NCBI RefSeq assembly: GCF_900090265.1
Contig: NZ_LT607752.1
Coordinates: 2,108,001-2,172,000 of the forward strand
DNA from: Micromonospora rifamycinica
GTDB taxonomy: Bacteria > Actinomycetota > Actinomycetes > Mycobacteriales > Micromonosporaceae
DNA: 64,000 bases
Direction of reading: 5' to 3'
Within the stretch, counting starts at the first letter, position 1. The number at the start of each line of letters is the position of its first letter. Shown here piece by piece: positions 1 through 7,951 of this stretch. A program made the translations under genes and the position numbers. Below the pieces are notes generated by a model, which saw only the letters and a program-made list of their open reading frames with translations, was not told the DNA's origin and ran no database searches.

Positions 1-3
1 CAC

Positions 4-798
4 ATGCGCCTGGCGACCTGGAACGTGAACTCGGTGAAGGCCCGGCTGCCCCGGCTGCTGGACTGGCTCGCCGGCACCGCCCCCGACGTGGTCTGCCTCC
101 AGGAGACCAAGTGCCCCGACGGGGCCTTCCCGGTCACCGAGGTCGGTGCGCTGGGCTACCAGGTGGCCAGCCACGGCGACGGCCGGTGGAACGGGGTGGC
201 GATCCTGTCCCGCGTCGGCCTGACCGACGTCACCGTCGGCTTCCCCGGCGAACCCGGCTTTCCGCAGCCTGAGGCCCGCGCCGTCTCCGCCACCTGCGCC
301 GGGGTCCGGGTCTGGTCGGTGTACGTCCCGAACGGCCGGGCGGTCGACGACCCGCACTACGCGTACAAGCTGGCCTGGTTCGCCGCGCTACGGGACGCCC
401 TGGAACCCGAGGTGGCCGCCGGTGGGCCGGTCGCCGTCTGCGGGGACTTCAACGTCGCCCCGACCGACGCCGACGTCTGGGATCCGGCGCTCTTCGCCAC
501 CTCCACCCACGTCACCCCCGCCGAGCGGGCCGCCCTGGCCGCCCTGCGCGACCTCGGTCTCAGCGACGTGGTGCCCACCCCGATGAAGGGGCCGCACCCG
601 TACACCTACTGGGACTACCGGGCCGGCATGTTCCACCAGAACAAGGGCATGCGGATCGACCTGGTGTACGCCTCCGCGCCGCTGGCCGTGAGGGTCCGCT
701 CCGCGTACGTCGACCGGGAGGCCCGCAAGGGCAAGGGGCCCTCCGACCACGCCCCGATCGTGGTCGACACCGACCCACCGGAGGTCGCACCGGCCTGA
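4..798 (+). CDS. xthA: Exodeoxyribonuclease III (AP endonuclease)
   Basis: 264 residues, full length for the ExoIII/APE family, which cuts the backbone at abasic sites and trims 3' ends in base-excision repair. The conserved order is visible: N-terminal TWNVNSVKARL, the metal-binding LQETK near residue 35, YVPNG near 108, CGDFNVAPTDADVWD near 147-161, and the closing GPSDHAPIVVD with the catalytic Asp-His. The ATG lies 4 bases into the window, so any ribosome site or upstream partner is out of view. The start agrees with the family N-terminus. Cytoplasmic enzyme; identification is firm. Confidence 0.95.
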   Translation: MRLATWNVNSVKARLPRLLDWLAGTAPDVVCLQETKCPDGAFPVTEVGALGYQVASHGDGRWNGVAILSRVGLTDVTVGFPGEPGFPQPEARAVSATCAGVRVWSVYVPNGRAVDDPHYAYKLAWFAALRDALEPEVAAGGPVAVCGDFNVAPTDADVWDPALFATSTHVTPAERAALAALRDLGLSDVVPTPMKGPHPYTYWDYRAGMFHQNKGMRIDLVYASAPLAVRVRSAYVDREARKGKGPSDHAPIVVDTDPPEVAPA

Positions 799-850
799 CC
801 CGCCAAGCACCAGCGCCTGCGCCTGCACCGACGATCCCGGGTGCTCCTGC

Positions 851-1048
851 CTAGCGGCGGCGGGCGGCCCTGGCGAGGTCGACGAAGCCGCGCCACGCGC
901 CCGGCGTGAAGGCCAGCGTCCCGCCTTCACGGTCTTTCGTGTCGCGCACCAGGACGACACCGGGCAGATTGTCCGCCACCTCGACGCAGTTGCCGCCGTT
1001 GTTGCCGCTCCGGGTGCTCTTGCGCCACCGCGCACCGGTCACGTTCAT
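851..1048 (-). CDS. DUF397 domain protein
   Basis: 65 residues covering one DUF397 domain: a WRKSTRSGNNGGNCVEVA-type opening, VLVRDTKD in the middle and a FTPGAWRGFVDLAR close. DUF397 proteins are small actinobacterial proteins that almost always sit beside an XRE/DUF5753 regulator; some such pairs affect development or antibiotic production. Here the ATG overlaps the stop of the upstream DUF5753 gene by four bases (ATGA), so the two are probably co-translated. The molecular role is not known. The start was chosen for the overlap and for the family N-terminus. Confidence 0.85.
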   Translation of the reverse strand: MNVTGARWRKSTRSGNNGGNCVEVADNLPGVVLVRDTKDREGGTLAFTPGAWRGFVDLARAARRR

Positions 1049-1737
1049 GACGTCGCCACCTTCCGAATGAGATCCAGGGACTGCGCCCGGGGCAGGGCCT
1101 CCCCCACTATGCGCGCCCACCGCTGTTCCAAGGTAGCGATATCCTGACGCTGGTCGATGATCTGCGCGCGCACCTGACCGTCCACATGCGTCACCCGCGT
1201 CCCGTCGTCGAGGTCGGCCACGATGAACGGCCCACCGAGACCGGCGTACATCCCGGTGTCCGCCGGGACCACGTGCACCTGCACGGTCGGCAGCTCGGCG
1301 CACTCGGCCAGGTGGGCGCACTGCTCGCGCATCAGCTCGGGCCGCCCCCGCACCGGCCGACGGAGCACCGCCTCGTCGATGACGGCGACCAGCAACGGCG
1401 GGCGGGCCCGGTGCAGCACCGACTGCCGGCCGAGCCGTGCCTTGGTGAGCTGGTCGACCTCCTCCTCGGTGAGCGCCTCACCCGCCAGGGTCGCCCGTGC
1501 GTAGGCTTCGGTCTGGAGCAGGCCGGGAATCCAGGCCAGCTCGAACCATCGCAACGCGATCGCCTCCCGCTCGATGTCGGCCCACCGGCGGAACCACACC
1601 GGCTCGCGCCGCCGCAGCGCCTCCGGCCAGAGCTCCAGGGCGAGTTTCGCCTCGCCGCACGGCCACGGGTTCGCGTCGACCCGGCAGAGCCAGATCGGGC
1701 GTACCGGGGTGTGCCGGCCCGGCAGCGGGGCGGTCAC
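1045..1737 (-). CDS. DUF5753 regulator with a foreign N-terminus (HTH missing)
   Basis: 230 residues. From about residue 45 it is a normal DUF5753 domain (WADIEREAIALRWFELAW, IPGLLQTEAYARA, a VVPADTGMYAGLGGPF region). These proteins usually begin with an XRE helix-turn-helix of about 70 residues; none is present here. Residues 1-34 instead look like the start of a different small actinobacterial family (RPIWLCR, PWPCGEAKLAL). The matching tail of that family lies on the plus strand at about 1930-2088. Without its HTH it may no longer bind DNA, though it could still interact with the DUF397 partner. GTG start, no convincing ribosome site; the start is uncertain. Confidence 0.7.
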   Translation of the reverse strand: MTAPLPGRHTPVRPIWLCRVDANPWPCGEAKLALELWPEALRRREPVWFRRWADIEREAIALRWFELAWIPGLLQTEAYARATLAGEALTEEEVDQLTKARLGRQSVLHRARPPLLVAVIDEAVLRRPVRGRPELMREQCAHLAECAELPTVQVHVVPADTGMYAGLGGPFIVADLDDGTRVTHVDGQVRAQIIDQRQDIATLEQRWARIVGEALPRAQSLDLIRKVATS

Positions 1738-1870
1738 CCGGTCACCGGCGAGTCGCCCACCGGGTCCGGCCGGCTGGCGCGGGGCGGAGTCGCCACCGTC
1801 CTGCGGCGCGGCACCGCCGGCTCCGGCCGGGCGGCGTTCCGCCCCGCCCGCCGCGCCGCCGCCCGGGGCT

Positions 1871-1933
1871 GCGGAGCCGTCGTCCCGGGCTGAGCAGCTG
1901 TCCTCCCGGGCTGCGCGGCTGTCCTCCCGGGCT
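1871..1933. repeat. Three tandem 21-bp units
   Basis: Three consecutive 21-bp units (1871-1891, 1892-1912, 1913-1933) all end in cccgggct; units two and three share gctgtcctcccgggct. The run abuts the orphan C-terminal gene fragment that follows, at the presumed rearrangement edge. Confidence 0.75.
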
Positions 1934-2088
1934 TGCTCTCCCGGTACGACGGGGACCGGCCCGGCCTGCTAGCCCTGCTCGCCGGGCTGTCGGCAGAGGC
2001 GACCGAGCACCTGACCCAACTCGACAACGGCCGCCGGACCGACGTGACCGACCGCTTCCTGGCCTGGGCTCGCCGGCCCACCGACTGA
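1930..2088 (+). pseudogene. Orphan 3' half of a small CRxCxxPWPC-type gene
   Basis: An open frame without a start codon encodes LLSRYDGDRPGLLALLAG, an Ala/Glu helix and RFLAWARRPTD before a TGA at 2086-2088. This is the usual C-terminal half of an 80-90 residue actinobacterial protein whose N-terminal half (WLCR...PWPCGEAKLAL) is now fused to the DUF5753 gene on the other strand. Joined, the halves give a continuous protein of normal length. I infer that an inversion broke the gene. The family's function is not established to my knowledge. Confidence 0.55.
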
Positions 2089-2252
2089 CCCGCCGACGCC
2101 GGCCGCCGCCGTCCCCGCCGGCCACCGCTGCCCACGCGACCCGCCCGTCGTCACGCGTCCCCCGGTCGACGCGGCGCGGACGGCGGCGGTCGGGGTCGCG
2201 GTGGCGTCGGGAGCCCGGAGTCCGGGGGCGGGGGCGCGGCTAGGCTGGTGGG

Positions 2253-2573
2253 ATGGCAGTCGTGAAGATCAACGCGATCGATGTCCCGCCCGGTGCGAGT
2301 GCGGAGCTGGAGAAGCGGTTCGCCGCCCGGGCCGGCGCGGTGGAGAACTCCCCGGGCTTCCTCGGCTTCGAGCTGCTGCGCCCGGTCGCCGGGGAGAGCC
2401 GCTACTTCGTCTACACCCGGTGGGAGAGCGAGGAGGCCTACCAGGCCTGGGCGGCCGGGCCGTCCCGGGCCGCGCACGCCGGTGGCTCCGGTGGCGAGCA
2501 GCAGCGACCGGTCGCCTCCGGCGCGTCGCTGCTGGAGTTCGAGGTCGTCCAGCAGGTGACCGGCAAGGGCTGA
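2253..2573 (+). CDS. mhuD: MhuD-type heme-degrading monooxygenase (ABM fold)
   Basis: 106 residues, about the length of mycobacterial MhuD, with near-identical stretches (VVKINAID, KRFA.RA.AVENSPGFLGFELLRPV, ASLLEFEVV). The residues known to matter in MhuD fall at the same positions: Asn7, Trp66 and His75. MhuD is a dimeric ferredoxin-like-fold enzyme that opens heme and releases iron. An insert (GGSGGEQQRP) follows the heme ligand. The ATG is supported by alignment. It stands alone and converges on the sortase gene with a GC-rich palindrome between. Heme degradation is inferred by homology. Confidence 0.88.
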   Translation: MAVVKINAIDVPPGASAELEKRFAARAGAVENSPGFLGFELLRPVAGESRYFVYTRWESEEAYQAWAAGPSRAAHAGGSGGEQQRPVASGASLLEFEVVQQVTGKG

Positions 2574-2589
2574 GCGACGCCGCCCCGGG

Positions 2590-2613
2590 CGGGCCGACCG
2601 CGCGGTCGGCCCG
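2590..2613. terminator. GC-rich palindrome between convergent genes
   Basis: A perfect 24-bp palindrome (core gggccgaccg/cggtcggccc) starts 17 bases after the mhuD stop and lies about 110 bases from the sortase stop. No T run follows, which is common for actinobacterial hairpin terminators. It could serve both directions. Confidence 0.45.
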
Positions 2614-2722
2614 GGGCCGGCATCGTCGCCCGGTACGGGACAGGGCGGGTGCCGCCGGCCCGGGCCGGCGTCGTCCCCCGGGACGGCGAGGGGCCGCCGT
2701 CGTCCCGCCGGGGCGGGGCGGG

Positions 2723-3595
2723 TCAGGGTGAGCGGATGTCGGCCAGCGAGGCGAAGGCGATCACATTGTCGGCGTAGCCGGTGCGCCCGCCGACCCACTG
2801 GCCGCCGCAGGTGATCAACCGGAGGGCGGGTGCCCCGCTGTTGCCGTAGACCCGGTCGGCGGGCAGCGCCGACTTGTCGAAGAACTCCACCGAGTCGACC
2901 CGGAAGACCACCACCCGCCGGTCGTCCCGGGTCACCTCGATCGTGTCGCCGGTCTTGAGCCGGCGCAGGTCGTAGAAGACCGACGGGCCGTCCTTCGAGT
3001 CGACGTGCCCGACGATGATCGCCCGACCCGGCTCACCCGGGGTCGGACCACGGTCGTACCAGCCGGTCTCGTGGTGCCGGTCCAGCGGGGGGACGTCGAT
3101 CGATCCGTCCCGGGCCTGACCGACCGGGGCCACCGGGGCGGCCACCCTGATCGCCGGGACGGTGAGCCGGAGGGGTCGGCTGGCCGGCAGGCTGCCCGGC
3201 ACGGGGCTCTGCCCGGCACCGGCCGCCGCGCGCGGTGACGGCGTGCCAGACCGGTCCAGTGGCCCGACCGTCCGGCCCAACCCGGCACCGGTGGCGAAGA
3301 CCCCGAGCAGCACCAGCAGCACGGCCAGCGGCACCGACCAGGGGCTCCGGGTCGACGCCGGAGGGCCACCGGACGACGCCGCCGGGCCGGCGACGCGGTG
3401 CTGCGGAGTCGGCGTACCGGGCGGCGGGAGCGGGCCACGATCCGGCGGCACCGGACGATCGGGCTGTCGGACCGGGTCGTGGTGCTGCGGGTCCGGGCTG
3501 GCCGGCGGCGGGAGCGGGCCGCTGCGGGAACCCGGAGAGGCGGGCGGCGGAAGTGGCCCGCTGCGGGGAGCCGAAGGGACGGGCGACGGGGGCAC
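2723..3595 (-). CDS. Class F sortase
   Basis: 290 residues: a long Pro-rich cytoplasmic stretch (about 1-85, with repeated SGPLPPPASP-like segments), one membrane segment near 90-115 (VPLAVLLVLLGVFATGAGLG), then an extracellular sortase domain. Catalytic signatures are present: the His in IIVGHVDS, the Cys in LRLITCGG and the Arg in GGRTGYADN. Class F sortases are the actinobacterial type; they attach proteins to the cell surface. The GTG start lies two bases after the stop of the upstream gene, a likely substrate, so they form an operon. Substrate pairing is inferred from adjacency. Confidence 0.88.
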   Translation of the reverse strand: MPPSPVPSAPRSGPLPPPASPGSRSGPLPPPASPDPQHHDPVRQPDRPVPPDRGPLPPPGTPTPQHRVAGPAASSGGPPASTRSPWSVPLAVLLVLLGVFATGAGLGRTVGPLDRSGTPSPRAAAGAGQSPVPGSLPASRPLRLTVPAIRVAAPVAPVGQARDGSIDVPPLDRHHETGWYDRGPTPGEPGRAIIVGHVDSKDGPSVFYDLRRLKTGDTIEVTRDDRRVVVFRVDSVEFFDKSALPADRVYGNSGAPALRLITCGGQWVGGRTGYADNVIAFASLADIRSP

Positions 3596-3597
3596 GG

Positions 3598-4305
3598 TCA
3601 GCTCCCGGCGACGCCACGCGGCCGGCGGGCCGCCACGATCCCGACGACGGCCCCGGCGATGGTCAGCGCCAGCCCGCCGGGCACCAGCAGCCCGCCGGGC
3701 AGCCCGCCGCCGGCCGTGCCGCCGAAGCCGGTGTGCGGCCCGGGGCTGGGCTTCACCTTCTTGACCACCTGGAGCGCCGTCGAGGCGGTCGCCCCGTCGG
3801 GGCATTCCAGCTTGACCCGGTAGCTGCCCGGGCGGGTCCGGTCCCGGACCATCGGGGCGGCCCTGAGCAGCCCCTGCTGCGGTTGGACCTGGACCCGGCC
3901 GAAGGCGTCCGACACGACGGTCGCCGGGATCGAGTTGTCGTGACAGCTCGCCCGGATGCCGACCAGGTAACCCGGCTCGACGGTGCCCGGGGTCACCTCG
4001 ACGAAGACCACGCCGGGCGGCGGCTGGGGCTCCCCGCCCCCGTCGTCCGGCGCGGGTTGCCCCGGCCCGGGAACCGCAGCGACGACCGGCACGACAGCCA
4101 CCGGCACAGCGGCGGCCGGCACGACGACGGCCGGCACGGCGGCGGGGAGCGGGGCGGCGGCCGGCACGACAGCCACCGGCGCGGCGGGGAGCGGGCCAGC
4201 TCCCAGCGGGGCGGCGGCCGAGGTCGGGGCGGCGTGCCACAGCGCGGGGACGAGGGCACCGAGGGCCACCGCCAGCGCGGCCCGGTGCAGCGTGATCGAC
4301 ACCAT
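3598..4305 (-). CDS. Secreted Ala/Pro/Val-rich protein with a sortase-like C-terminal signal
   Basis: 235 residues. A signal peptide (residues 1-30, ending near TSAAA) precedes a low-complexity Ala/Pro/Val region (about 31-95) and a compact Ig-like domain (about 100-180) with two cysteines (RASCHD and KLECPDG). The end has a sorting-signal layout: PHTGFGG near residue 190, a hydrophobic stretch and a basic RRPRG tail. The motif is not LPxTG. It sits directly upstream of a class F sortase, which suggests it is anchored by it. An AGGGGGA ribosome site supports the ATG. Function unknown beyond a surface role. Confidence 0.75.
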   Translation of the reverse strand: MVSITLHRAALAVALGALVPALWHAAPTSAAAPLGAGPLPAAPVAVVPAAAPLPAAVPAVVVPAAAVPVAVVPVVAAVPGPGQPAPDDGGGEPQPPPGVVFVEVTPGTVEPGYLVGIRASCHDNSIPATVVSDAFGRVQVQPQQGLLRAAPMVRDRTRPGSYRVKLECPDGATASTALQVVKKVKPSPGPHTGFGGTAGGGLPGGLLVPGGLALTIAGAVVGIVAARRPRGVAGS

Positions 4306-4436
4306 TCCCCCTCCGGCGTCCCGGGCAGCGCCCGACCGACCCGGGCGTCGACCTGCCGTATACAGGATGAATCGTCTCACCCTCCGACCGACGGCACATC
4401 CGATACGGCGGAACCGTCGCGTACGCTCGGGTCGCT

Positions 4437-5147
4437 GTGACCTCCCTCGACGCTGACCCCGCCGTTCCGGTGGCCCCGCCGGCCACCCGGATCCGCACCT
4501 TCCACCCCCGGCGCGGCCGGATGAGCAGCCGGCAGACCGACGCGCTGGCCCGGCTCCAGCCGGCGTACGGGATCGGGATCGCCGACCTCGACGGGCCGGT
4601 CGATCCGACCCGGTTCTTCGACCGGCGGGCACCGGTGGTGCTGGAGATCGGCTCCGGGATGGGTGACGCCACCGCGGCGATGGCCGCCGCCGACCCGGGC
4701 CGCGACTACCTGGCGGTCGAGGTGCACACCCCGGGCATCGCCAACCTGCTCGACCTGGTGCAGCGCCACGGCCTGCGTAACGTCCGGGTCGCCGAGGGCG
4801 ACGCGCTGGACCTGGTCCGGGCCATGCCGGAGGGCTGCCTGGACGCGGTGCACGTCTTCTTTCCCGACCCGTGGCCCAAGCTGCGGCACCACAAGCGGCG
4901 GATCATCCAGCCGGAGCACGTGGCGTTGCTGCGTTCCCGGCTGGCCGTCGGCGGCACCCTGCACTGCGCCACCGACTGGGCCGAGTACGCCGCGTCGATG
5001 CGGTCGACGCTGACCGCCGATCCCGGGCTGGACGACGTGCACGGCGGTTACGCCCCCCGCCCCGCCCACCGCCCGGTGACCAAGTTCGAGCGCCGCGCCC
5101 TGACCGCCGGTCGCCCCGTCTTCGACCTGATCCACCGCCGCCGCTGA
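4437..5147 (+). CDS. trmB: tRNA (guanine-N7)-methyltransferase
   Basis: 236 residues. A class I SAM methyltransferase with the TrmB signatures: LEIGSGMGD for SAM binding (about 68-76), EVHTPGIANLL, and the diagnostic FPDPWPKLRHHKRRIIQP (about 141-158). It closes with the TKFERRAL element. It forms m7G46 in tRNA. The GTG start gives the normal length; a tacgct box shortly upstream suggests a leaderless or near-leaderless message. No operon partner; the next gene is 171 bases downstream. Confidence 0.93.
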   Translation: MTSLDADPAVPVAPPATRIRTFHPRRGRMSSRQTDALARLQPAYGIGIADLDGPVDPTRFFDRRAPVVLEIGSGMGDATAAMAAADPGRDYLAVEVHTPGIANLLDLVQRHGLRNVRVAEGDALDLVRAMPEGCLDAVHVFFPDPWPKLRHHKRRIIQPEHVALLRSRLAVGGTLHCATDWAEYAASMRSTLTADPGLDDVHGGYAPRPAHRPVTKFERRALTAGRPVFDLIHRRR

Positions 5148-5318
5148 ACTCCGCCGAAGTCCGGCCGCCCGGCCCCGCTCCGGCCGCCCGGCGGGGTCCG
5201 GACGGCCGGTCCGGATGGTCGCCCGCCGGGGCCGGGTGGGCGCGGGCGACGGCACGGCGGCCCGGGACGGTGGCCCGGTTGGCGTGGGGGGCGGTGGTGC
5301 GGGCACGATGGGGGCGCT

Positions 5319-7832
5319 ATGACGCTGACTGCCGCGCTGCCTCGAAGCGCCGACCCCGACACCCTCTTCGACGCGTTCGCCGGCTGGGCGTCCGGGCGTG
5401 GGCTGGACCTCTACCCGCACCAGGAGGAGGCGGTCATCGAGATCGTCTCCGGCGCCAACGTGATCATGAATACGCCGACCGGTTCGGGCAAGAGCCTGGT
5501 CGCCATCGCGGCGCACTTCACCGCCCTGGCCGACGACCGGACGAGCTTCTACACCGCCCCGATCAAGGCCCTGGTGTCGGAGAAGTTCTTCGCGCTGTGC
5601 GAGGTGTTCGGCGCGGATAACGTCGGGATGCTCACCGGCGATGCCAGCGTCAACGCCGACGCCCCGATCATCTGCTGCACCGCCGAGATCCTGGCCAACC
5701 TGGCGCTGCGCGAGGGCGCCCGGGCCGACGTCGGCCAGGTGGTGATGGACGAGTTCCACTTCTATGCCGAGCCGGACCGGGGCTGGGCCTGGCAGGTGCC
5801 GATCATCGAGCTGCCGCAGGCGCAGTTCGTGCTGATGTCGGCCACCCTGGGGGACACCACCCGGTTCGTCGACGACCTGACCCGGCGCACCGGCCGGTCG
5901 ACCGCCGTCGTCCGGTCGGCCGAGCGGCCGGTCCCGCTGATCTTCTCGTACGCGATGACGCCGCTGCACGAGACGCTGGAGGAGCTGCTGGAGACCAAGC
6001 AGGCCCCGGTGTACGTGGTGCACTTCACCCAGGCCGCCGCGCTGGAACGCGCCCAGGCGCTGATGAGCGTCAACGTCTGCACCCGGGCCGAGAAGGACAT
6101 GATCGCCGCCGCGATCGGCAACTTCCGGTTCACCTCCGGCTTCGGCAAGACGCTGTCGAGGCTGGTGCGCCACGGCATCGGCGTGCACCACGCCGGGATG
6201 CTGCCCAAGTACCGCCGGCTGGTGGAGACGCTGGCCCAGGCCGGGCTGCTCAAGGTCATCTGCGGCACCGACACGCTGGGTGTGGGCATCAACGTGCCGA
6301 TCCGTACGGTGCTGTTCACCGGCCTGAGCAAGTACGACGGGGTGCGTACCCGGCTGCTCAAGGCCCGCGAGTTCCACCAGATCGCCGGGCGGGCCGGGCG
6401 GGCCGGCTTCGACACCATCGGGCGGGTCGTGGTGCAGGCCCCCGAACATGTGATCGACAACGAGAAGGCGCTGGCCAAAGCCGGTGACGACCCCAAGAAG
6501 CGGCGCAAGGTGGTCAAGAAGAAGCCGCCGGAGGGCTCGGTCGGCTGGGGTGAGCCGACCTTCCAACGCCTGGTCGAGGCTGAGCCGGAGCCGCTGACCT
6601 CCAGCTTCCAGGTCAGCCACTCGATGCTGCTCAACGTGATCGGCCGGCCGGGCGACGCGTTCGCCTCGATGCGGCACCTGCTCACCGACAACCACGAGGA
6701 CGCCGCCGCCCAGCGCCGGCACATCCGCCGGGCCATCGCCATCTACCGGGCGCTGCGCGCCGGTGGGGTGGTCGAGCAGCTCGCCGAGCCCGACGAGACC
6801 GGCCGCCGGGTCCGGCTCACCGTCGACCTCCAGCTCGACTTCGCGCTCAACCAGCCGCTGTCGCCGCTGGCCCTGGCCGCCATCGAACTGCTCGACGTCG
6901 AGTCCCCGTCGTACGCCCTGGACGTGTTGAGCGTGATCGAGTCGATCCTCGACGACCCGCGCCAGGTGCTCTCCGCCCAGCAGTTCAAGGCGCGCGGCGA
7001 GGCGGTCGCCGCGATGAAGGCCGACGGCATCGAGTACGAGGCCCGCATGGAGCTGCTCGACGAGGTGACCTGGCCGAAGCCGCTGGCGGAGCTGCTGCAC
7101 GCCGCGTACGAGATGTACCGGCAGGGGCACCCGTGGGTCGCCGACCACCAGCTCTCCCCCAAGTCCGTGGTCCGGGACATGTACGAACGCGCGATGACCT
7201 TCGGCGAGTACGTGCAGTTCTACGGGCTGACCCGGTCCGAGGGGCTGGTGCTGCGCTACCTCGCCGACGCCTACAAGACGCTGCGGCAGACCGTGCCCGA
7301 GGACGCCAAGACCGAGGAGCTGATCGACCTCATCGAGTGGCTGGGGGAGCTGGTCCGCCAGGTCGACTCCAGCCTGATCGACGAGTGGGAGCGGCTGCGC
7401 AACCCGTCCGACGTCGCCGACGTGGCGCTGGCCCACGCGTCGCTGGAGGAGCGGGTGCCAGCGGTCACCCGCAACGCCCGCGCCTTCCGGGTGCTGGTCC
7501 GCAACGCGCTGTTCCGCCGGGTCGAGCTGGCCGCCCTGCGCCGCTGGTGGGACCTCGGCGAGCTGGACGGCGCGACCGGCTGGGACGCGGACGCCTGGGC
7601 CGACGCGCTGGAGCCGTACTTCGAGGCGTACGACGGGATCGGGGTGGGGCCGGACGCGCGCGGCCCGGCGCTGCTCATGATCGAGCAGGGCCGGGAGAAG
7701 TGGACCGTCCGGCAGATCCTGGACGACCCGGAGGGTGACCACGACTGGGGGATCAGCGCCGAGGTCGACCTGGCCGCCTCGGACGAGGCGGGGGCCGCCG
7801 TGGTCCGGGTGACGGACGTCGGGCAGCTCTGA
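5319..7832 (+). CDS. DEAD/DEAH-box helicase, DUF3516 type
   Basis: 837 residues, full length. Superfamily 2 helicase core: Walker A TPTGSGKS near residue 52, Walker B DEFH near 143, motif III MSATLG, then the second RecA domain with GVGINVP and HQIAGRAGRAG. A long C-terminal half (from about 390) matches the actinobacterial DUF3516 helicases. These resemble Ski2/HelY RNA helicases; the exact substrate is not established. It stands alone and ends at a strong hairpin terminator. Confidence 0.9.
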   Translation: MTLTAALPRSADPDTLFDAFAGWASGRGLDLYPHQEEAVIEIVSGANVIMNTPTGSGKSLVAIAAHFTALADDRTSFYTAPIKALVSEKFFALCEVFGADNVGMLTGDASVNADAPIICCTAEILANLALREGARADVGQVVMDEFHFYAEPDRGWAWQVPIIELPQAQFVLMSATLGDTTRFVDDLTRRTGRSTAVVRSAERPVPLIFSYAMTPLHETLEELLETKQAPVYVVHFTQAAALERAQALMSVNVCTRAEKDMIAAAIGNFRFTSGFGKTLSRLVRHGIGVHHAGMLPKYRRLVETLAQAGLLKVICGTDTLGVGINVPIRTVLFTGLSKYDGVRTRLLKAREFHQIAGRAGRAGFDTIGRVVVQAPEHVIDNEKALAKAGDDPKKRRKVVKKKPPEGSVGWGEPTFQRLVEAEPEPLTSSFQVSHSMLLNVIGRPGDAFASMRHLLTDNHEDAAAQRRHIRRAIAIYRALRAGGVVEQLAEPDETGRRVRLTVDLQLDFALNQPLSPLALAAIELLDVESPSYALDVLSVIESILDDPRQVLSAQQFKARGEAVAAMKADGIEYEARMELLDEVTWPKPLAELLHAAYEMYRQGHPWVADHQLSPKSVVRDMYERAMTFGEYVQFYGLTRSEGLVLRYLADAYKTLRQTVPEDAKTEELIDLIEWLGELVRQVDSSLIDEWERLRNPSDVADVALAHASLEERVPAVTRNARAFRVLVRNALFRRVELAALRRWWDLGELDGATGWDADAWADALEPYFEAYDGIGVGPDARGPALLMIEQGREKWTVRQILDDPEGDHDWGISAEVDLAASDEAGAAVVRVTDVGQL

Positions 7833-7842
7833 TTTTTTCTCG

Positions 7843-7878
7843 GAAGGGGTCGTCCGGTGCGTCCGGACGGCCCCTTTT
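7843..7878 (+). terminator. Intrinsic terminator after the DUF3516 helicase
   Basis: ggggtcgtccg pairs with cggacggcccc (one G-U pair) around a short loop and is followed by tttt. It begins about 13 bases after the helicase stop, and a separate T run (gatttttt) lies just before it. Confidence 0.75.
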
Positions 7879-7902
7879 CCGCCCTGGGCGATGTCACCCC
7901 CG

Positions 7903-7928
7903 TCGATTAGAATGTATGTACTAATCGA
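7903..7928. promoter_or_regulatory. Operator-like palindrome TCGATTAG-N10-CTAATCGA
   Basis: Two perfect 8-base arms are separated by ten bases (aatgtatgta) and end 23 bases before the GTG of the next gene. Such an AT-rich palindrome stands out in 72% G+C DNA. The tagaat and tatgta boxes inside could be a -10 element, so a bound dimeric repressor would block the promoter. The regulator is not identified. Confidence 0.6.
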
Positions 7929-7951
7929 GTTCCTGACCTGGGAGGACGCTC

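Noticed and set aside
3598..4305. Canonical LPxTG cell-wall protein
   Set aside because: The motif is PHTGFGG; only the overall sorting-signal layout is present, so I call it sortase-like.
4377..7742. A 1121-codon open frame on the minus strand opposite the DUF3516 helicase
   Set aside because: High G+C makes antisense frames open; its translation is low-complexity and mirrors a convincing helicase.
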